Shown here one piece after another: positions 27,501 to 36,872 of a stretch of 64,000 nt of DNA. This DNA comes from Chloroflexota bacterium. GTDB taxonomy: Bacteria > Chloroflexota > Dehalococcoidia > Lucifugimonadales > Lucifugimonadaceae. Made by a program: the position numbers and the translations under genes. Numbering within the stretch: position 1 is the stretch's first letter; each line of letters opens with the position of its first letter. The notes under the pieces were generated by a model. It worked only from the letters and a program-made list of their open reading frames with translations, was not told the origin of the DNA and did not search any database. The stretch lies in the NCBI GenBank assembly GCA_002730555.1, contig PCAM01000037.1, forward strand, positions 21,630-85,629, given 5' to 3'.

Positions 27501-28583
27501 CTATCCAGGTAGAGAGAGGGTCACCGGGCGCTCGCACGTAGTTGCCAGGTCGATCCGGGTGCCTGAGTCGGAACTGCAGCCGAACGCTTGCATGATCTCC
27601 AGAACGTGTGCGGCGACTCCGCCGTTCGCGCTGTGGGGTTGATCGTTGGCAATACCGTGAGCCATGTCCGCAACACCCAGCCCGCGGGAGTTCTCAGAGA
27701 AAGGTTTTGTAACCGGAACGTCCACCCACTCCCCAGAACTCTGGATCCAGACCCGGATCGGGCCGTCATATGTGTTGGGGTCGGGCACAGACAGCGAGCC
27801 CTCTGTTCCGTAGATCTCGACACGCGGCAGGTTGGCCGCCCATACGTCAAACGTCGTCACGACCGTGGCGATAGCGCCGTTGGCGAAGTTCACGGTGCCC
27901 GCCACGTGCGTCGCCACCTCAACTGCGATCTTCGTTCCGCTGAGCGGATTGCTTGTGATCGTGCGCTCAGGAAACGTGATGGCGGCAGAACCCGAGACCG
28001 ATACCGCCGGTCCCATCAGGTTCACAAGCGCCGTCAGGTAATAGGGCCCCATATCCAGCATCGGCCCGGCGCCCGTCTTGTAGTAAAACGCGGGATCGGG
28101 GTGCCACGACTCGTGGCCGTGGTTAGTCATAAAAGCCGTCGCCGCCACCGGTGCCCCGATCACACCGTCATCGATGAGCTGACGACAGGTCTGGATGCCC
28201 GCGCCGAGGAACGTGTCCGGCGCGCCCCCAACCCGCAGCCCCGCCTCATCGGCGAGCGACAGCAACTCGGCCGCCTGCTCGGAGGTCGCACAGAGCGGCT
28301 TCTCGCCGTACACATGCTTGCCGGACAGGATCCCCGCCTTCATGACACCATAGTGAGAGCCGGGCTGGGTCAGGTTGACCGCGATGTCGATCGAGGGATC
28401 GGCAAGCAGTTCCTCCGCGGTCGTCGCCCGAACACCCGGGTACCGCGCCTGCACCGCAGCCGCCCGCTCCGGGACCAGATCGGCGCACGCCACGACCTCT
28501 ATCGAACTCAGCTTCGTCATGTTCTGGAAGTAGATGCCGCTGATCGTCCCGCAGCCGATCACGCCTACCCTTGCCTTGCTCAT
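27501..28583 (-). CDS. Gfo/Idh/MocA family oxidoreductase
   Basis: 360 residues. [18 protein letters not shown] binds NAD(P), and [15 protein letters not shown] carries the EKP motif. The second half is the usual C-terminal alpha/beta domain. Its ATG overlaps the TGA of the upstream ThuA-like gene (28580-28583), so the two proteins are translationally coupled and probably act in one pathway. ThuA-like and Gfo/Idh/MocA proteins often occur together in sugar catabolism. Confidence 0.92.
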   Translation of the reverse strand: MSKARVGVIGCGTISGIYFQNMTKLSSIEVVACADLVPERAAAVQARYPGVRATTAEELLADPSIDIAVNLTQPGSHYGVMKAGILSGKHVYGEKPLCATSEQAAELLSLADEAGLRVGGAPDTFLGAGIQTCRQLIDDGVIGAPVAATAFMTNHGHESWHPDPAFYYKTGAGPMLDMGPYYLTALVNLMGPAVSVSGSAAITFPERTITSNPLSGTKIAVEVATHVAGTVNFANGAIATVVTTFDVWAANLPRVEIYGTEGSLSVPDPNTYDGPIRVWIQSSGEWVDVPVTKPFSENSRGLGVADMAHGIANDQPHSANGGVAAHVLEIMQAFGCSSDSGTRIDLATTCERPVTLSLPG

Positions 28584-29230
28584 CGGGCCGCCCACAGCAT
28601 TCCTCGCCGCATGATCTCGCGCGCCTCTGAGACCTCAAAATCCGATGCCTGGTGGCCGACGGAACTGTAAAAAATCCGTCCCTCGCCCCAATCCCGCTTC
28701 CAGTACACCGGCATCACAACGTCCTTGATCCAATAGGCACCGGCATGATCGCCGCTGAAGGTCGTGGTTGCGAGCACCTCGTTCGAGGGATCCACATGCA
28801 TGTAGTACTGCTCGGAGTGGACCTTGAAGTCGCCCAACCCCTGCGTGATCGGGTCGTCGTGATCGGTGATATTGACCTCGTAATCGATGATCCCGCCCGG
28901 GTGTGCCACCCACTGGCCGCCGACCATAAACTGATAGGGCGGGCTGTGGCGAAACGAGTCCGCCATGCAGCCGTGCCACCCGGCCATGCCCACACCGGAG
29001 TGGATAGCCGACTGGAGGTTCTCCAACTGCCCGGGCGATATCTCGTCCTGCGTCCAGATGGGGATGATCAGGTCCAGTGAATCGAGCAGGGCGCTGTCCA
29101 GATAGGCGTCTAGCGAATGCTCCCGTCTGACCTCAAATCCGGCCTCCTCAAGCAGCGGCGCAAATACGTCGGCGCTGGCTTCCGGGGTATGCCCGGCCCA
29201 TCCGCCCACGACCATCAATGCATGTTTCAA
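28580..29230 (-). CDS. ThuA-like domain protein
   Basis: 216 residues of the ThuA (trehalose-utilisation-like, glutamine-amidotransferase fold) family. Seen: [49 protein letters not shown] and [11 protein letters not shown]. The biochemical role of the family is poorly known; some members take part in keto-sugar metabolism. First gene of the ThuA-Gfo/Idh/MocA pair. Confidence 0.88.
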   Translation of the reverse strand: MKHALMVVGGWAGHTPEASADVFAPLLEEAGFEVRREHSLDAYLDSALLDSLDLIIPIWTQDEISPGQLENLQSAIHSGVGMAGWHGCMADSFRHSPPYQFMVGGQWVAHPGGIIDYEVNITDHDDPITQGLGDFKVHSEQYYMHVDPSNEVLATTTFSGDHAGAYWIKDVVMPVYWKRDWGEGRIFYSSVGHQASDFEVSEAREIMRRGMLWAAR

Positions 29231-29393
29231 GTCGACTCCCTGCTGCCTTGCGGCGGCTCCGATTCAACCACATTAGAGACGGACGCGGCCACGGCGGCGG
29301 CGGCACCTTCACCCCTTCCCACGGCATCACTGCTGAAAGAACGGGCCCGTGCGATCGCGAAGCCCGGCCCGCTGCATCACCTGATTGAAGTGT

Positions 29394-29606
29394 TCAGTTC
29401 GTGAAGATGTCGAGGGCGCTGGCGAACTTGCCGCCGCCGTCGACTCTGTACAGCTCCGTGAATCCACATTCCGTGCACGCCACGGTCGCGTACTTCTGAT
29501 TCTGGAGATTCAAGAACCTGGACAACCCGGATCCGGTCGTCCGTAGTTCGCCGGACTGGTATGTCTTCGCCTGACATTTGTCGCATGAGTAGTCTCGAAG
29601 AGTCAT
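29394..29606 (-). CDS. Small zinc-ribbon nucleic-acid-binding-type protein
   Basis: 70 residues. SCDKCQ near the N-terminus and ACTECGF near residue 48 give two CxxC pairs, so one zinc ribbon. AAGGAGG six bases before ATG 29606 is a strong ribosome binding site and rules out the longer frame. It resembles the predicted nucleic-acid-binding Zn-ribbon family (DUF2082-like). It is divergent from the nickel/cobalt transporter; a link to metal handling is only a guess. Confidence 0.8.
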   Translation of the reverse strand: MTLRDYSCDKCQAKTYQSGELRTTGSGLSRFLNLQNQKYATVACTECGFTELYRVDGGGKFASALDIFTN

Positions 29607-29794
29607 GGGAGGCCTCCTTATTCGGGTCTCGACCGTGTGTCGAAGCATAGTACTACTCTGCCGGTGGATCACGGGCGCGGGGGCAGATGTGACAGCGACG
29701 CTTGTTGCGGTTACAGTTGCGTTCCTGATTTGATTCACATCGGCCGGAGCGCGCGCCAACTGGCGGTCCCGGTGTAACCGACAAGGATCACCAA

Positions 29795-30559
29795 TTGGAC
29801 CTGGCTGACGGCGGATTTATAGCGGCGATATTCTTGGGCCTCGTGCTCGGCCTTCGCCACGCTACGGACGCCGACCACGTCGTCGCCGTCTCGACGATCG
29901 TCGCCGCTGAGGGCAAGGCGCTGCGCAGCGCGTGGATAGGCGCCTCGTGGGGATTGGGCCACTCGACGCCCCTGTTACTTGTCGGCACGGTGATCCTGTT
30001 GTTGCGGGGCGCGGTCCTGTCCGCGTATGAGCAGGTTGCTCCCTTTTTCGAGTTTGGGGTGGCCGTGATGCTGGTGTTCCTCGGCGTGCAGGTTCTTTGG
30101 CGTTTGAGACGCGGGCAGTTGCACCTTCACCAGCACCTCGGCGGCGAAAGCCCACACGTCCACGTCCACTCCCACGACGAGACAGCAACCTCGCACCACG
30201 CTTCGGCGACTCCGCACCATAGAAACCGCTCCCTCACAAGCTGGTTTCGGCCGAAATCGTACGCAGTAGGGATCGTCCACGGACTGGCCGGCAGTGCAGC
30301 CGTGATGCTCTTGCTTTTGCCAGAGGCGTCATCGGTAGGCGCTGGCGTCGCCTACCTGCTGCTGTTCGGGCTGGGGACGATCGTTTCGATGATGGCGATC
30401 ACGCTGATATTCAGCGTGCCGCTGGCTTTCAGTGTCAGGTTCGAAAACGTCAACCGGTGGGTGGCGGTCGTGTCGGGGGTTTCCAGCGTCTTGATCGGCG
30501 GGATGCTGATGTCTGACGTGGCCGCAGGAACGGACTACCTGGCGTTCCTGCCGCAATAG
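29795..30559 (+). CDS. Nickel/cobalt transporter, NiCoT/HoxN-like
   Basis: 254 residues with about seven hydrophobic segments. RHATDADHV in the first half has the HX4DH signature of NiCoT permeases, and GASWGLGHSTPLL is the second conserved motif. A His-rich cytoplasmic loop (about residues 108-145, with HLHQHLGG and HVHVHSHD) would bind metal. Start TTG 29795 with AAGGA upstream. Uptake of Ni or Co is typical, but related proteins export; the direction cannot be read from sequence. Confidence 0.88.
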   Translation: MDLADGGFIAAIFLGLVLGLRHATDADHVVAVSTIVAAEGKALRSAWIGASWGLGHSTPLLLVGTVILLLRGAVLSAYEQVAPFFEFGVAVMLVFLGVQVLWRLRRGQLHLHQHLGGESPHVHVHSHDETATSHHASATPHHRNRSLTSWFRPKSYAVGIVHGLAGSAAVMLLLLPEASSVGAGVAYLLLFGLGTIVSMMAITLIFSVPLAFSVRFENVNRWVAVVSGVSSVLIGGMLMSDVAAGTDYLAFLPQ

Positions 30560-30632
30560 ACGCGGTGGTCGATCTTTCGCCGGGCGTAAGACCCCATCGC
30601 ATTGGCCTTCACTTACTTGTTACTCTTCGTCG

Positions 30633-31769
30633 ATGAAGACTCCTGATTCGACCGAGTACATAGACATCGCCCGGGGGTTCGCCGAAAAGGTCGCCTGGCG
30701 TACCGCCGAGATCAACGAAGGGCGGCGCATCCCCACCGATCTCGCCGATGAGATGGCTGACGCCGGGGTCTTCCGGCTCCTGGTCCCGAAATCGCTCGGC
30801 GGCGGAGAGATCGACCACCCGTCGTTCATGGAGATCGTCCGCATATTCGCCGGGGCGGACGCCAGCGTCGCCTGGTGCGTCAACCAGAACAACATCTTCG
30901 CCACAGACTCCGCCCGTATGCCGCTCGAAACCGCTCAGGAGATATGGGGCGACAAACACGGCGTCGTGACAAACGGACCGCCGTCCCGGGACACGTTGGG
31001 CGTCCCGGCGGATCGTGGTTACCGGCTGACGGGCCACTGGGATTTCAGCAGCGGGAGCAGCCACGCCACCTGGCTTGCTGCACGCGGGCCGGTCGAAGGC
31101 CGGCCGGGTGAGGTGCGCACCTTCCTGGTGCCGAAGGGCGACGTCACGATGGAGGATCGGTGGCAGGTCAATGGGTTGCGCGGCACCGCCAGCTTGAGTT
31201 TCGACATCGATGACTTGTTCGTGCCGGAAGCCCACACGTATCTGGAATCCGCCACACCCAGGGAAGATGGCCCGATCTACGTGGTCCCCAAGGTCCCTTA
31301 TTTTTCGATCGGGTTCGCCACGATCTCGCTCGCCCTGGCAAGGGCCTGCCTGGACGGTGCGATGGAGCTTGTCAGCCGAAAGACCTCGCATGGAATTGCG
31401 GGAGCGCTTGTCGACCGGTCAACGGTGCACCTTCAGATCGGAGAAAACGAGGCGATCCTCCGGGCCGCCGACGCTTATCTACGAAACACCGCCGCCGCAC
31501 TGTGGATTTCAGCTTGTGAACGCCGGGAAGTAGTGATGGATGAAAGGGTGGAGGTGAGGATGGCTTCGACGTATGCGATCAGGAAGTCAACCGAGATCGT
31601 TGATGCGGCGTACGAGTTGTCAGGATCGGACGCGATTTTCGAGAGCAACCCGTTGCAGCGCCGCTATCAGGACATGCACGTAATAGTGCAGCAGTTCCAG
31701 GGCAGGGTGGCCAACTTTGAGACGGCGGGCCGCTATTTCCTCGGGCTGGAGCCAGGCGGGAGCATGTGA
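30633..31769 (+). CDS. Acyl-CoA-dehydrogenase-like flavoprotein (HpaB/type-2 monooxygenase branch)
   Basis: 378 residues with the acyl-CoA dehydrogenase fold: N-terminal helical part (DAGVFRLLVPKSLGGGEIDH), a central beta domain (GHWDFSSGSSHATWLAARGP), and a C-terminal helical domain of the type 2 kind (RAADAYLRNTAAALW). It lacks a clear catalytic Glu of true dehydrogenases and is closer to two-component flavin-dependent monooxygenases. It lies about 115 bases upstream of the GrdB-like selenoprotein candidate on the same strand. Confidence 0.85.
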   Translation: MKTPDSTEYIDIARGFAEKVAWRTAEINEGRRIPTDLADEMADAGVFRLLVPKSLGGGEIDHPSFMEIVRIFAGADASVAWCVNQNNIFATDSARMPLETAQEIWGDKHGVVTNGPPSRDTLGVPADRGYRLTGHWDFSSGSSHATWLAARGPVEGRPGEVRTFLVPKGDVTMEDRWQVNGLRGTASLSFDIDDLFVPEAHTYLESATPREDGPIYVVPKVPYFSIGFATISLALARACLDGAMELVSRKTSHGIAGALVDRSTVHLQIGENEAILRAADAYLRNTAAALWISACERREVVMDERVEVRMASTYAIRKSTEIVDAAYELSGSDAIFESNPLQRRYQDMHVIVQQFQGRVANFETAGRYFLGLEPGGSM

Positions 31770-31884
31770 CGCATCCTTATCATCGGGCGGCGCGACATCA
31801 TACGGGCGACCGCACGGACCGAAATAACGAAAGCATCGACTTAATGAGCACAGCCGAATTATCTGTCTTGGCGCTGGTACAACC

Positions 31885-33156
31885 ATGGTGAGACTCAAAG
31901 ACCTGCCGACCGAGTACGCTGCTCATCTTTTGAGCCTTCCCATCGCAGATTACGGACCATCGCCGTGGGCCGAGGCCCCCGACCTGAAACAGGCCCGCGT
32001 CGCGATCATCTCGACCGCCGGGCTGCACCGCGAAAGCGACGCCAAGTTCGCCGGCGGCGCCGACGACTATCGGCTTATTCCGGGCGACCTTGATTACTCA
32101 GAGCTAACGATGAGCCACGTCAGCGTCGATTTTGACCGCAGCGGCTTCCAGCAAGACCCCAACGTCCTCTTCCCGTTAGAGCTTCTCAGGAAGCTGGAGG
32201 CGAACGGCGAAATCGGCTCGGCCGCAAGCTGGCATTATTCGTTCATGGGTGCCACAGACCCGACGCGCATGGATGAGACCGCCGGGCAAGTGGCAAAGCT
32301 GCTCAAAGAGGACAGCGTCACGGCCGCGATCCTCATACCCGTCTGACCGAACTGCACGCGCGCCGTTGGTGGGCTGCAGCACCACATCGAGGCCGAGGGC
32401 GTGCCCACGGCCGCCATCAGCCTGATCCGTGAACACACGGAGCAAATCAACCCATCGCGCTCCCTCTGGGTGCCGTTCGAGCTGGGCCGTCCGCTGGGCG
32501 CCCCCAACAACCCCGAATTCCAGTTGGGCGTGCTGCGGTCGCTGCTCGGACTTTTTGAAAAGGAGTCAGGTCCGGTCATCGAAGACTACCCGCACGACTC
32601 GCCGGTGACGGAGGAAAGCGACGCCGCATGGAGCTGCGTCCTGCCACTCCCTCCGCTGGAATCCACATCCACCCCGGCCGAGGCCCTCAAGCAGTCGCTG
32701 CTGCAGGAGGTCGGATCGCTGGCCCCCTGGTACGCGGAATCGGTACGCCGGATGGGGCGATCTACCTTTGGCCTCAGTGGATTAACCGCTGATTCGATGC
32801 CGGAGATAGCGGCCTTCATGGTCGACGTCGCGTCGGGAGAGGACCCGGACTGGCCGCCGGGCCTGCCGGAGCAAAACGCCAGAACGATCCGCTACATGGC
32901 CGACGACTTGAAGGCCTACTACATGGAGGCGGCCAACGAACAGCCCGGCTCCTCAGCGCCCGGCGGCGAACGTATGTGGACCTGGCTTTACCACGAGACG
33001 CGCCTGGGACAGGTGTTCTACGACCTTCGCGACCAGCTCGCCGCGGAGCACGCGGAGAAGACTGTGGCCAACGGAGGCGAACGTCCGCCCGGACCACCAC
33101 CGCCCAATCCGATTCCGACGCGTTATGCGAATCGGCCGGAGCCTGCCGCGCGTTGA
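31885..33156 (+). CDS. GrdB/reductase-selenoprotein-B-like protein, candidate selenoprotein (UGA codon 154)
   Basis: One frame of 424 codons from ATG 31885 to TGA 33154-33156, interrupted only by TGA 32344-32346. Before it: SVDFDRSGFQQDPNVLFPLE, then HYSFMGATDPTRMDE and AAILIPV. Read through it, the site is V-U-P-N-C-T-R-A-V-G-G, then IEAEGVPTAAISLI, SLWVPFELGRPLGAPNNPEF and a C-terminal 200 residues that are equally conserved in style. UxxC is a typical selenocysteine redox motif, and glycine/sarcosine/betaine reductase protein B families are known for Sec or Cys at this place. A SECIS-like fold follows. The alternative is a simple nonsense mutation. The substrate is unknown; an electron-transfer reductase role is inferred from the family. 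Confidence 0.72.
32347..32379 (+). promoter_or_regulatory. SECIS-like stem-loop downstream of UGA 154
   Basis: CTGCA (32352-32356) pairs with TGCAG (32375-32379), and GCC (32362-32364) with GGC (32372-32374), leaving loop GTTGGTG with a GGU that begins 22 bases after the UGA. Bacterial SECIS elements place such a loop about 16-37 bases downstream. A five-base 5' bulge makes the fold weak. Confidence 0.4.
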
Positions 33157-33194
33157 CACCGGGGAGCTCCCTGGCGAGTGAGGTTGCCTACGCT

Positions 33195-33445
33195 GTTGTT
33201 GCCGGTGGTGTGAAAGCGGAGCAAGCGGCTTTAACGATCCCTTCTCCCAATCGGGAGAAGGTGCAGGATGAGGGGGGCCTTCGCCAAAAGGCCGATGCGC
33301 TAGTGGGGTGTTACGACAAACAACTCCTTCATGCGGCACACGACTTCTCCCTCACCCCAACCCTCTCCCGCCGGGAGAGGGTGCACGGCGGATACCAATC
33401 CGCCCCCACGGTGTTGTTGCCGATAGGTGTGAAAGCGGAGCGAAC
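33195..33445. repeat. Mosaic intergenic repeat (modules B tail, C, C, B)
   Basis: Two copies of a unit around TGTGAAAGCGGAGC (33210 and 33430) flank two inverted repeats, TCTCCCAATCGGGAGA (about 33242) and CTCTCCCGCCGGGAGAG (33363), and one module B palindrome, GGCGGATACCAATCCGCC (33387-33404). The space lies between the convergent selenoprotein candidate and tam. Confidence 0.8.
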
Positions 33446-33447
33446 GC

Positions 33448-34212
33448 CTACCGCTTCCGCGCCACTATGAACATGCGCTTGAAGGGAAACAGCGTCGTTC
33501 CGTCGGCTTCCTGCGGGTACGCCTTTGCCACAAGCTCCGCGTACGCCGATTCAAACTCGCTCCGCTGCGGCTCTTCCAGCGCAGCTAGCAGAGGCATTAG
33601 CCAGGTGCCCTTCGTCCACTCCTTCACCGGGTTGTCGCCGCTGAGGACTTGCGTGTACTCGGTCTCCCAGACGTCGAGCGAACTAGACATCGGGGACAGG
33701 ATTCGCACGTAATAAGGCGGCGGCTCCACCGGGGCGGGCCGGAGCAACGGCTCCAGCGTCGATCGCCACGGACCGCCGAGAGCTGCTTCAGATATGGACG
33801 TGTGTGAGAGCGCGCCGAAGTTGCGCGGCATTTGCACGGCGAACAACCCACCGGACACCACCGCAGACATCAGTCCCGCAAATAGATCGGCATGGCCGTC
33901 CACCCAGTGCAGTGCGGCGTTCGAGAAGATCAGATCCGCCGGCCGGTCATGCCGCCAGTTCCCGATATCACCCTGCTGCCACTCCAGGTTTTCGACTCCC
34001 TCCCCGCGTTTCATCATCTCCGGGGAGTTGTCCACGCCGACGACCCGGGCGCCCGGCCAGCGCTCGGCGAGCATCTCCGTGATGTTGCCCGTCCCGGCGC
34101 CCAGGTCGTAAACGACCTCCGGCGACTCAAGATCGACCCGATTGAGAAGGTCTATCGCAGGCCGCAACCGGTGATCGGCAAACTTGAGATATTGAGCGGG
34201 ATCCCACGGCAT
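33448..34212 (-). CDS. tam: Trans-aconitate 2-methyltransferase-like
   Basis: 254 residues matching Tam: N-terminal WDPAQYLKFADHRLRPAIDL, the SAM-binding VYDLGAGTGNITEMLAERWP, GVDNSPEMM, and DLIFSNAALHWVDGHADLF. The enzyme methylates trans-aconitate or related acids with SAM, removing a by-product of the citrate cycle. It is a single gene, with the repeat-filled spacer downstream. Confidence 0.9.
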   Translation of the reverse strand: MPWDPAQYLKFADHRLRPAIDLLNRVDLESPEVVYDLGAGTGNITEMLAERWPGARVVGVDNSPEMMKRGEGVENLEWQQGDIGNWRHDRPADLIFSNAALHWVDGHADLFAGLMSAVVSGGLFAVQMPRNFGALSHTSISEAALGGPWRSTLEPLLRPAPVEPPPYYVRILSPMSSSLDVWETEYTQVLSGDNPVKEWTKGTWLMPLLAALEEPQRSEFESAYAELVAKAYPQEADGTTLFPFKRMFIVARKR

Positions 34213-34595
34213 GGAGCGGGCCTTTCACGGGAAGACGTTGTTGAAAAGTGCGGAGCCAGCGGCAAGTGTAGCCGTGGGAAGTCCGCGTGACCTGCCCCCT
34301 GACGCGGTACTGAACTAGCCCGTCGGACCTAATGGGCCGGTCAGGTGAGTCGAGCCATCGGTGTCGTCAGCCATGTGGAAAGCTTGTACCGGGCCCCTGG
34401 AAAACAACCCGATCAAAAGGATGCGCGTCGCTATGTGCGAAATGGGCCGCAGTGCGGCCAGATTTCCGATCATGCGTTAGTTCTCGGGAAGTCCCTCGGC
34501 AGCGAGCTAGAGACTAGCACACGGGCCCCGGCGGGCCGATGGGCACGGGATTCCTGGCCAGGTCAGAGACCGTTCAAGTCCCGAAACACCGCCCG
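34213..34595. other. Intergenic stretch with one solo element end
   Basis: No gene found. TGACCTGCCCCCTGACGCGG begins at 34288 and closely matches the reverse complement of the right end of the MITE-like element at 41606-41738. The remainder shows nothing recognisable on either strand. Confidence 0.5.
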
Positions 34596-35729
34596 CTACA
34601 GAACCGCCACGCGTTCCTTCTCAAACCGCTTCCAGTCCCACTCCGCCCCCCATCCCGCCACGTCCGGGTAGGTGACGGAACCGCCACTCGGGACGACCGG
34701 ATTCAGCAGTCCGATCGCCTCTCCCATAGACGCTCCGTTGGGAGGAGGAGCCGTCTCAAACCAGTCGACGTTCTCGATCCCGCAGGCGACATGTGCGTGA
34801 ACCAGACCAAACAACGGTCCGTAGGCGTTCGGCTCCACATTCGCACAAAGCTCGGAAGCTGTGTGAGCGAGCCGCTGCAGCGCGGTAACGCCGTGACGCG
34901 CGTGGACGCGGAGCACATCCACGGCGCCGCTCCTCAGCCACAGTTCTCCAAGCGTCGGATCATGCATCAGCGTCTCGGCCCCTGCGATAGGTATTTCGAG
35001 CAACTCACACAGCTTCTTGTTCTGTTTATGCAGGCGATCGTCGATCGGTTCCTCGAACCAGATGAAATCGGTGGATTCAAGCGCCTTGCCAACCTGGAGT
35101 GCCTCGTCAAAGTTGTAGCTGGCGAGCACCGCATCATGCATCAGCCCGACGTCGCTACCGAAAGCGTTCCTAAACGATTCAAACGCCCGGATGTTTTGCT
35201 TAAACGAAAAGGCCAGATGATCTTTTAGTGTCGTGAACCCGGCGGCAAGACCTTTCTCGCCGTCCCTGATCAACTCGTCCACAGTGCTTCCAGCGGTGTT
35301 GTAGTAGGCCGTGGCGCTCTTCCTGGTGCCGCCCAGCAGCTCAGCGACCGGCAGCCCGGATGTTTTGCCGGCGATGTCCCAGAGGCAGTTATCGAACCCG
35401 CCCCACCAGACGGGGTTCAAGAACCGCGATGCAGCACTCAACTTCGACCACAGCCTGTCTCGATCCAGCGGATCCTCGCCGACGGCAAGTTCGCGCAACG
35501 TCGCTATCTGCTGCCAGTTGAGCTCCGTATAGCGCCAGTCGCCGACGGTGCAGACACCGTCAAGGCCCTCGTCGGTGACTACCTTGATCACCTGGACCGG
35601 CACATCGCCACCGCTCGGAAACGCCTGCTTCCAGCGGGTTCCAGGTGGCGACCCAAACTCGACCACACTCGTGACCGCCGGATACATCGGCAGTTCAAAA
35701 ACTGAAATTTCGATAGATTCGATCTTCAT
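34596..35729 (-). CDS. Enolase superfamily enzyme (paralog 4)
   Basis: 377 residues from ATG 35729. A capping domain (YPAVTSVVEFGSPPG) and a barrel with TTLKDHLAF (Lys), LMHDAVLASYNF (Asp), IWFEEPIDD (Glu), AGAETL (Glu) and VEPNAYGPL at the place of the His loop. This is a mandelate-racemase-like member, but the C-terminal general base (His) is replaced by an N-A-Y segment, so its chemistry may differ from paralogs 2 and 3. Substrate unknown. A hairpin separates it from the upstream aldolase gene. Confidence 0.9.
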   Translation of the reverse strand: MKIESIEISVFELPMYPAVTSVVEFGSPPGTRWKQAFPSGGDVPVQVIKVVTDEGLDGVCTVGDWRYTELNWQQIATLRELAVGEDPLDRDRLWSKLSAASRFLNPVWWGGFDNCLWDIAGKTSGLPVAELLGGTRKSATAYYNTAGSTVDELIRDGEKGLAAGFTTLKDHLAFSFKQNIRAFESFRNAFGSDVGLMHDAVLASYNFDEALQVGKALESTDFIWFEEPIDDRLHKQNKKLCELLEIPIAGAETLMHDPTLGELWLRSGAVDVLRVHARHGVTALQRLAHTASELCANVEPNAYGPLFGLVHAHVACGIENVDWFETAPPPNGASMGEAIGLLNPVVPSGGSVTYPDVAGWGAEWDWKRFEKERVAVL

Positions 35730-35746
35730 ACTGTCGACTCTACAAA

Positions 35747-35778
35747 GAAGGCCCGCTGGTTTGATCCAGCGAGCCTTC
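35747..35778 (-). terminator. Hairpin after the HpcH/HpaI-like gene
   Basis: GAAGGC and CGCTGG pair with CCAGCG and GCCTTC (one C/A mismatch, six-base loop). On the minus strand the stem is followed by only three T, so it is a terminator or attenuator of modest strength, between the aldolase and the enolase paralog. Confidence 0.55.
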
Positions 35779-35820
35779 AATTGGTTCATAAACAGCGGTT
35801 ATTCGCCATTGTGGAACACG

Positions 35821-36576
35821 CTAGTCCCGGTTGATGCCGTTCAGGGTGTTCTGAATACCTTCTGTAGCCGCCGTGGCCCACGGGATCGTGAACATCTTGA
35901 AACCCTTGGCGACAAACCAGTTCGGGTCCATTCCCGGCGGGATAAAGTACATGCCCGGAACCACGTTGTTCCGTTTGGCCGCCTCGGCGAGCCTGTCCAG
36001 ACCTGCCTCGTACTCGGCAGACGTGTAGTCCAGAGTAACTCCGAGTTCGATCGAGTAGTCTGAGGGGCCGATGAGTGCGACGTCGATGCCGTCGACGCTC
36101 AGGATGTCGTCGATGTTGCCAATCGCCTCGTTGGTCTCGATCATCGGGATGATTACCAGGTCCCGGTTCACGGTATCCATGTACTCCTGGTAGTCGTCGC
36201 CCTGGCCCCATTCGCCACGCACGCCACCATTGGATCGCTTGCCGGCCGGGTAGTACCTGCAGGACTCGACGATGTATTCGGCTTCTGCCCTCGTGTTGAC
36301 CATGGGCACGATGATGCCCCGGGCGCCGGCGTCCAGCGCGAAGAGGATCTGTTCGGAACTAATGGAATCTACCCGGGCGAACGGCGCGGCCTTCTTGCCG
36401 TTTGTCGCCTGGATCCCGGGCGCCAGATCTTTCATGTAGTGCGGAGAGTGCTGGGTGTCGAAGAGGAGGAAGTCGTAACCGGCATCGGCCAGTACGGCCG
36501 TTACTTCAGGGTGGGGGGAGCCGGCCGTCCCGATGATGGTCTTTCCAGATTTCAGTAGATCTTTGACAGCGTTCAC
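35821..36576 (-). CDS. HpcH/HpaI aldolase/citrate lyase family protein
   Basis: 251 residues from GTG 36576 (AGAGG upstream; the frame is open to TTG 36600). This is the class II pyruvate aldolase barrel: FLLFDTQHSPH with the base His, PFARVDS with the conserved Arg, GARGIIVPMVNTRAEAE, and IIPMIETNEAIGNID, followed by DVALIGPSDYSIELG. Family members cleave 2-keto-4-hydroxy acids to pyruvate plus an aldehyde. That chemistry fits well downstream of the acid-sugar dehydratases, whose products are 2-keto-3-deoxy acids; the link is inference. Confidence 0.9.
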   Translation of the reverse strand: MNAVKDLLKSGKTIIGTAGSPHPEVTAVLADAGYDFLLFDTQHSPHYMKDLAPGIQATNGKKAAPFARVDSISSEQILFALDAGARGIIVPMVNTRAEAEYIVESCRYYPAGKRSNGGVRGEWGQGDDYQEYMDTVNRDLVIIPMIETNEAIGNIDDILSVDGIDVALIGPSDYSIELGVTLDYTSAEYEAGLDRLAEAAKRNNVVPGMYFIPPGMDPNWFVAKGFKMFTIPWATAATEGIQNTLNGINRD

Positions 36577-36872
36577 GTGCGTTGAACCTCTAGCTTTCAA
36601 TTCATAAATGTCAGATGACTCCCTTCCCGGATGACGCCGAGGGGAGTGGTATCGACCAGTACGGAGCGCATGATGGCCCCGATGTTGGAAACATTCAAGT
36701 CGCCGTTTCTATCTGGCGGTCAGCGATCTCGTGATATCGGGCGGAACCGGGCGTCATGAGCGTGGCCTGTCATAGCTGGACCGTATTTGGAAATATGACA
36801 TATTTAGAAAACGAGGGATAGACTCGGCCTCGCAGTGGACGACCCGGCGCCTGGATAAAGTGAAGCCCAATT

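Noticed and set aside
27588..28670. Plus-strand frame of 360 codons
   Set aside because: Antisense shadow of the Gfo/Idh/MocA gene.
33195..33445. CRISPR array, because of several repeats in one spacer
   Set aside because: The units are palindromes of different types with irregular spacing and no equal spacers.
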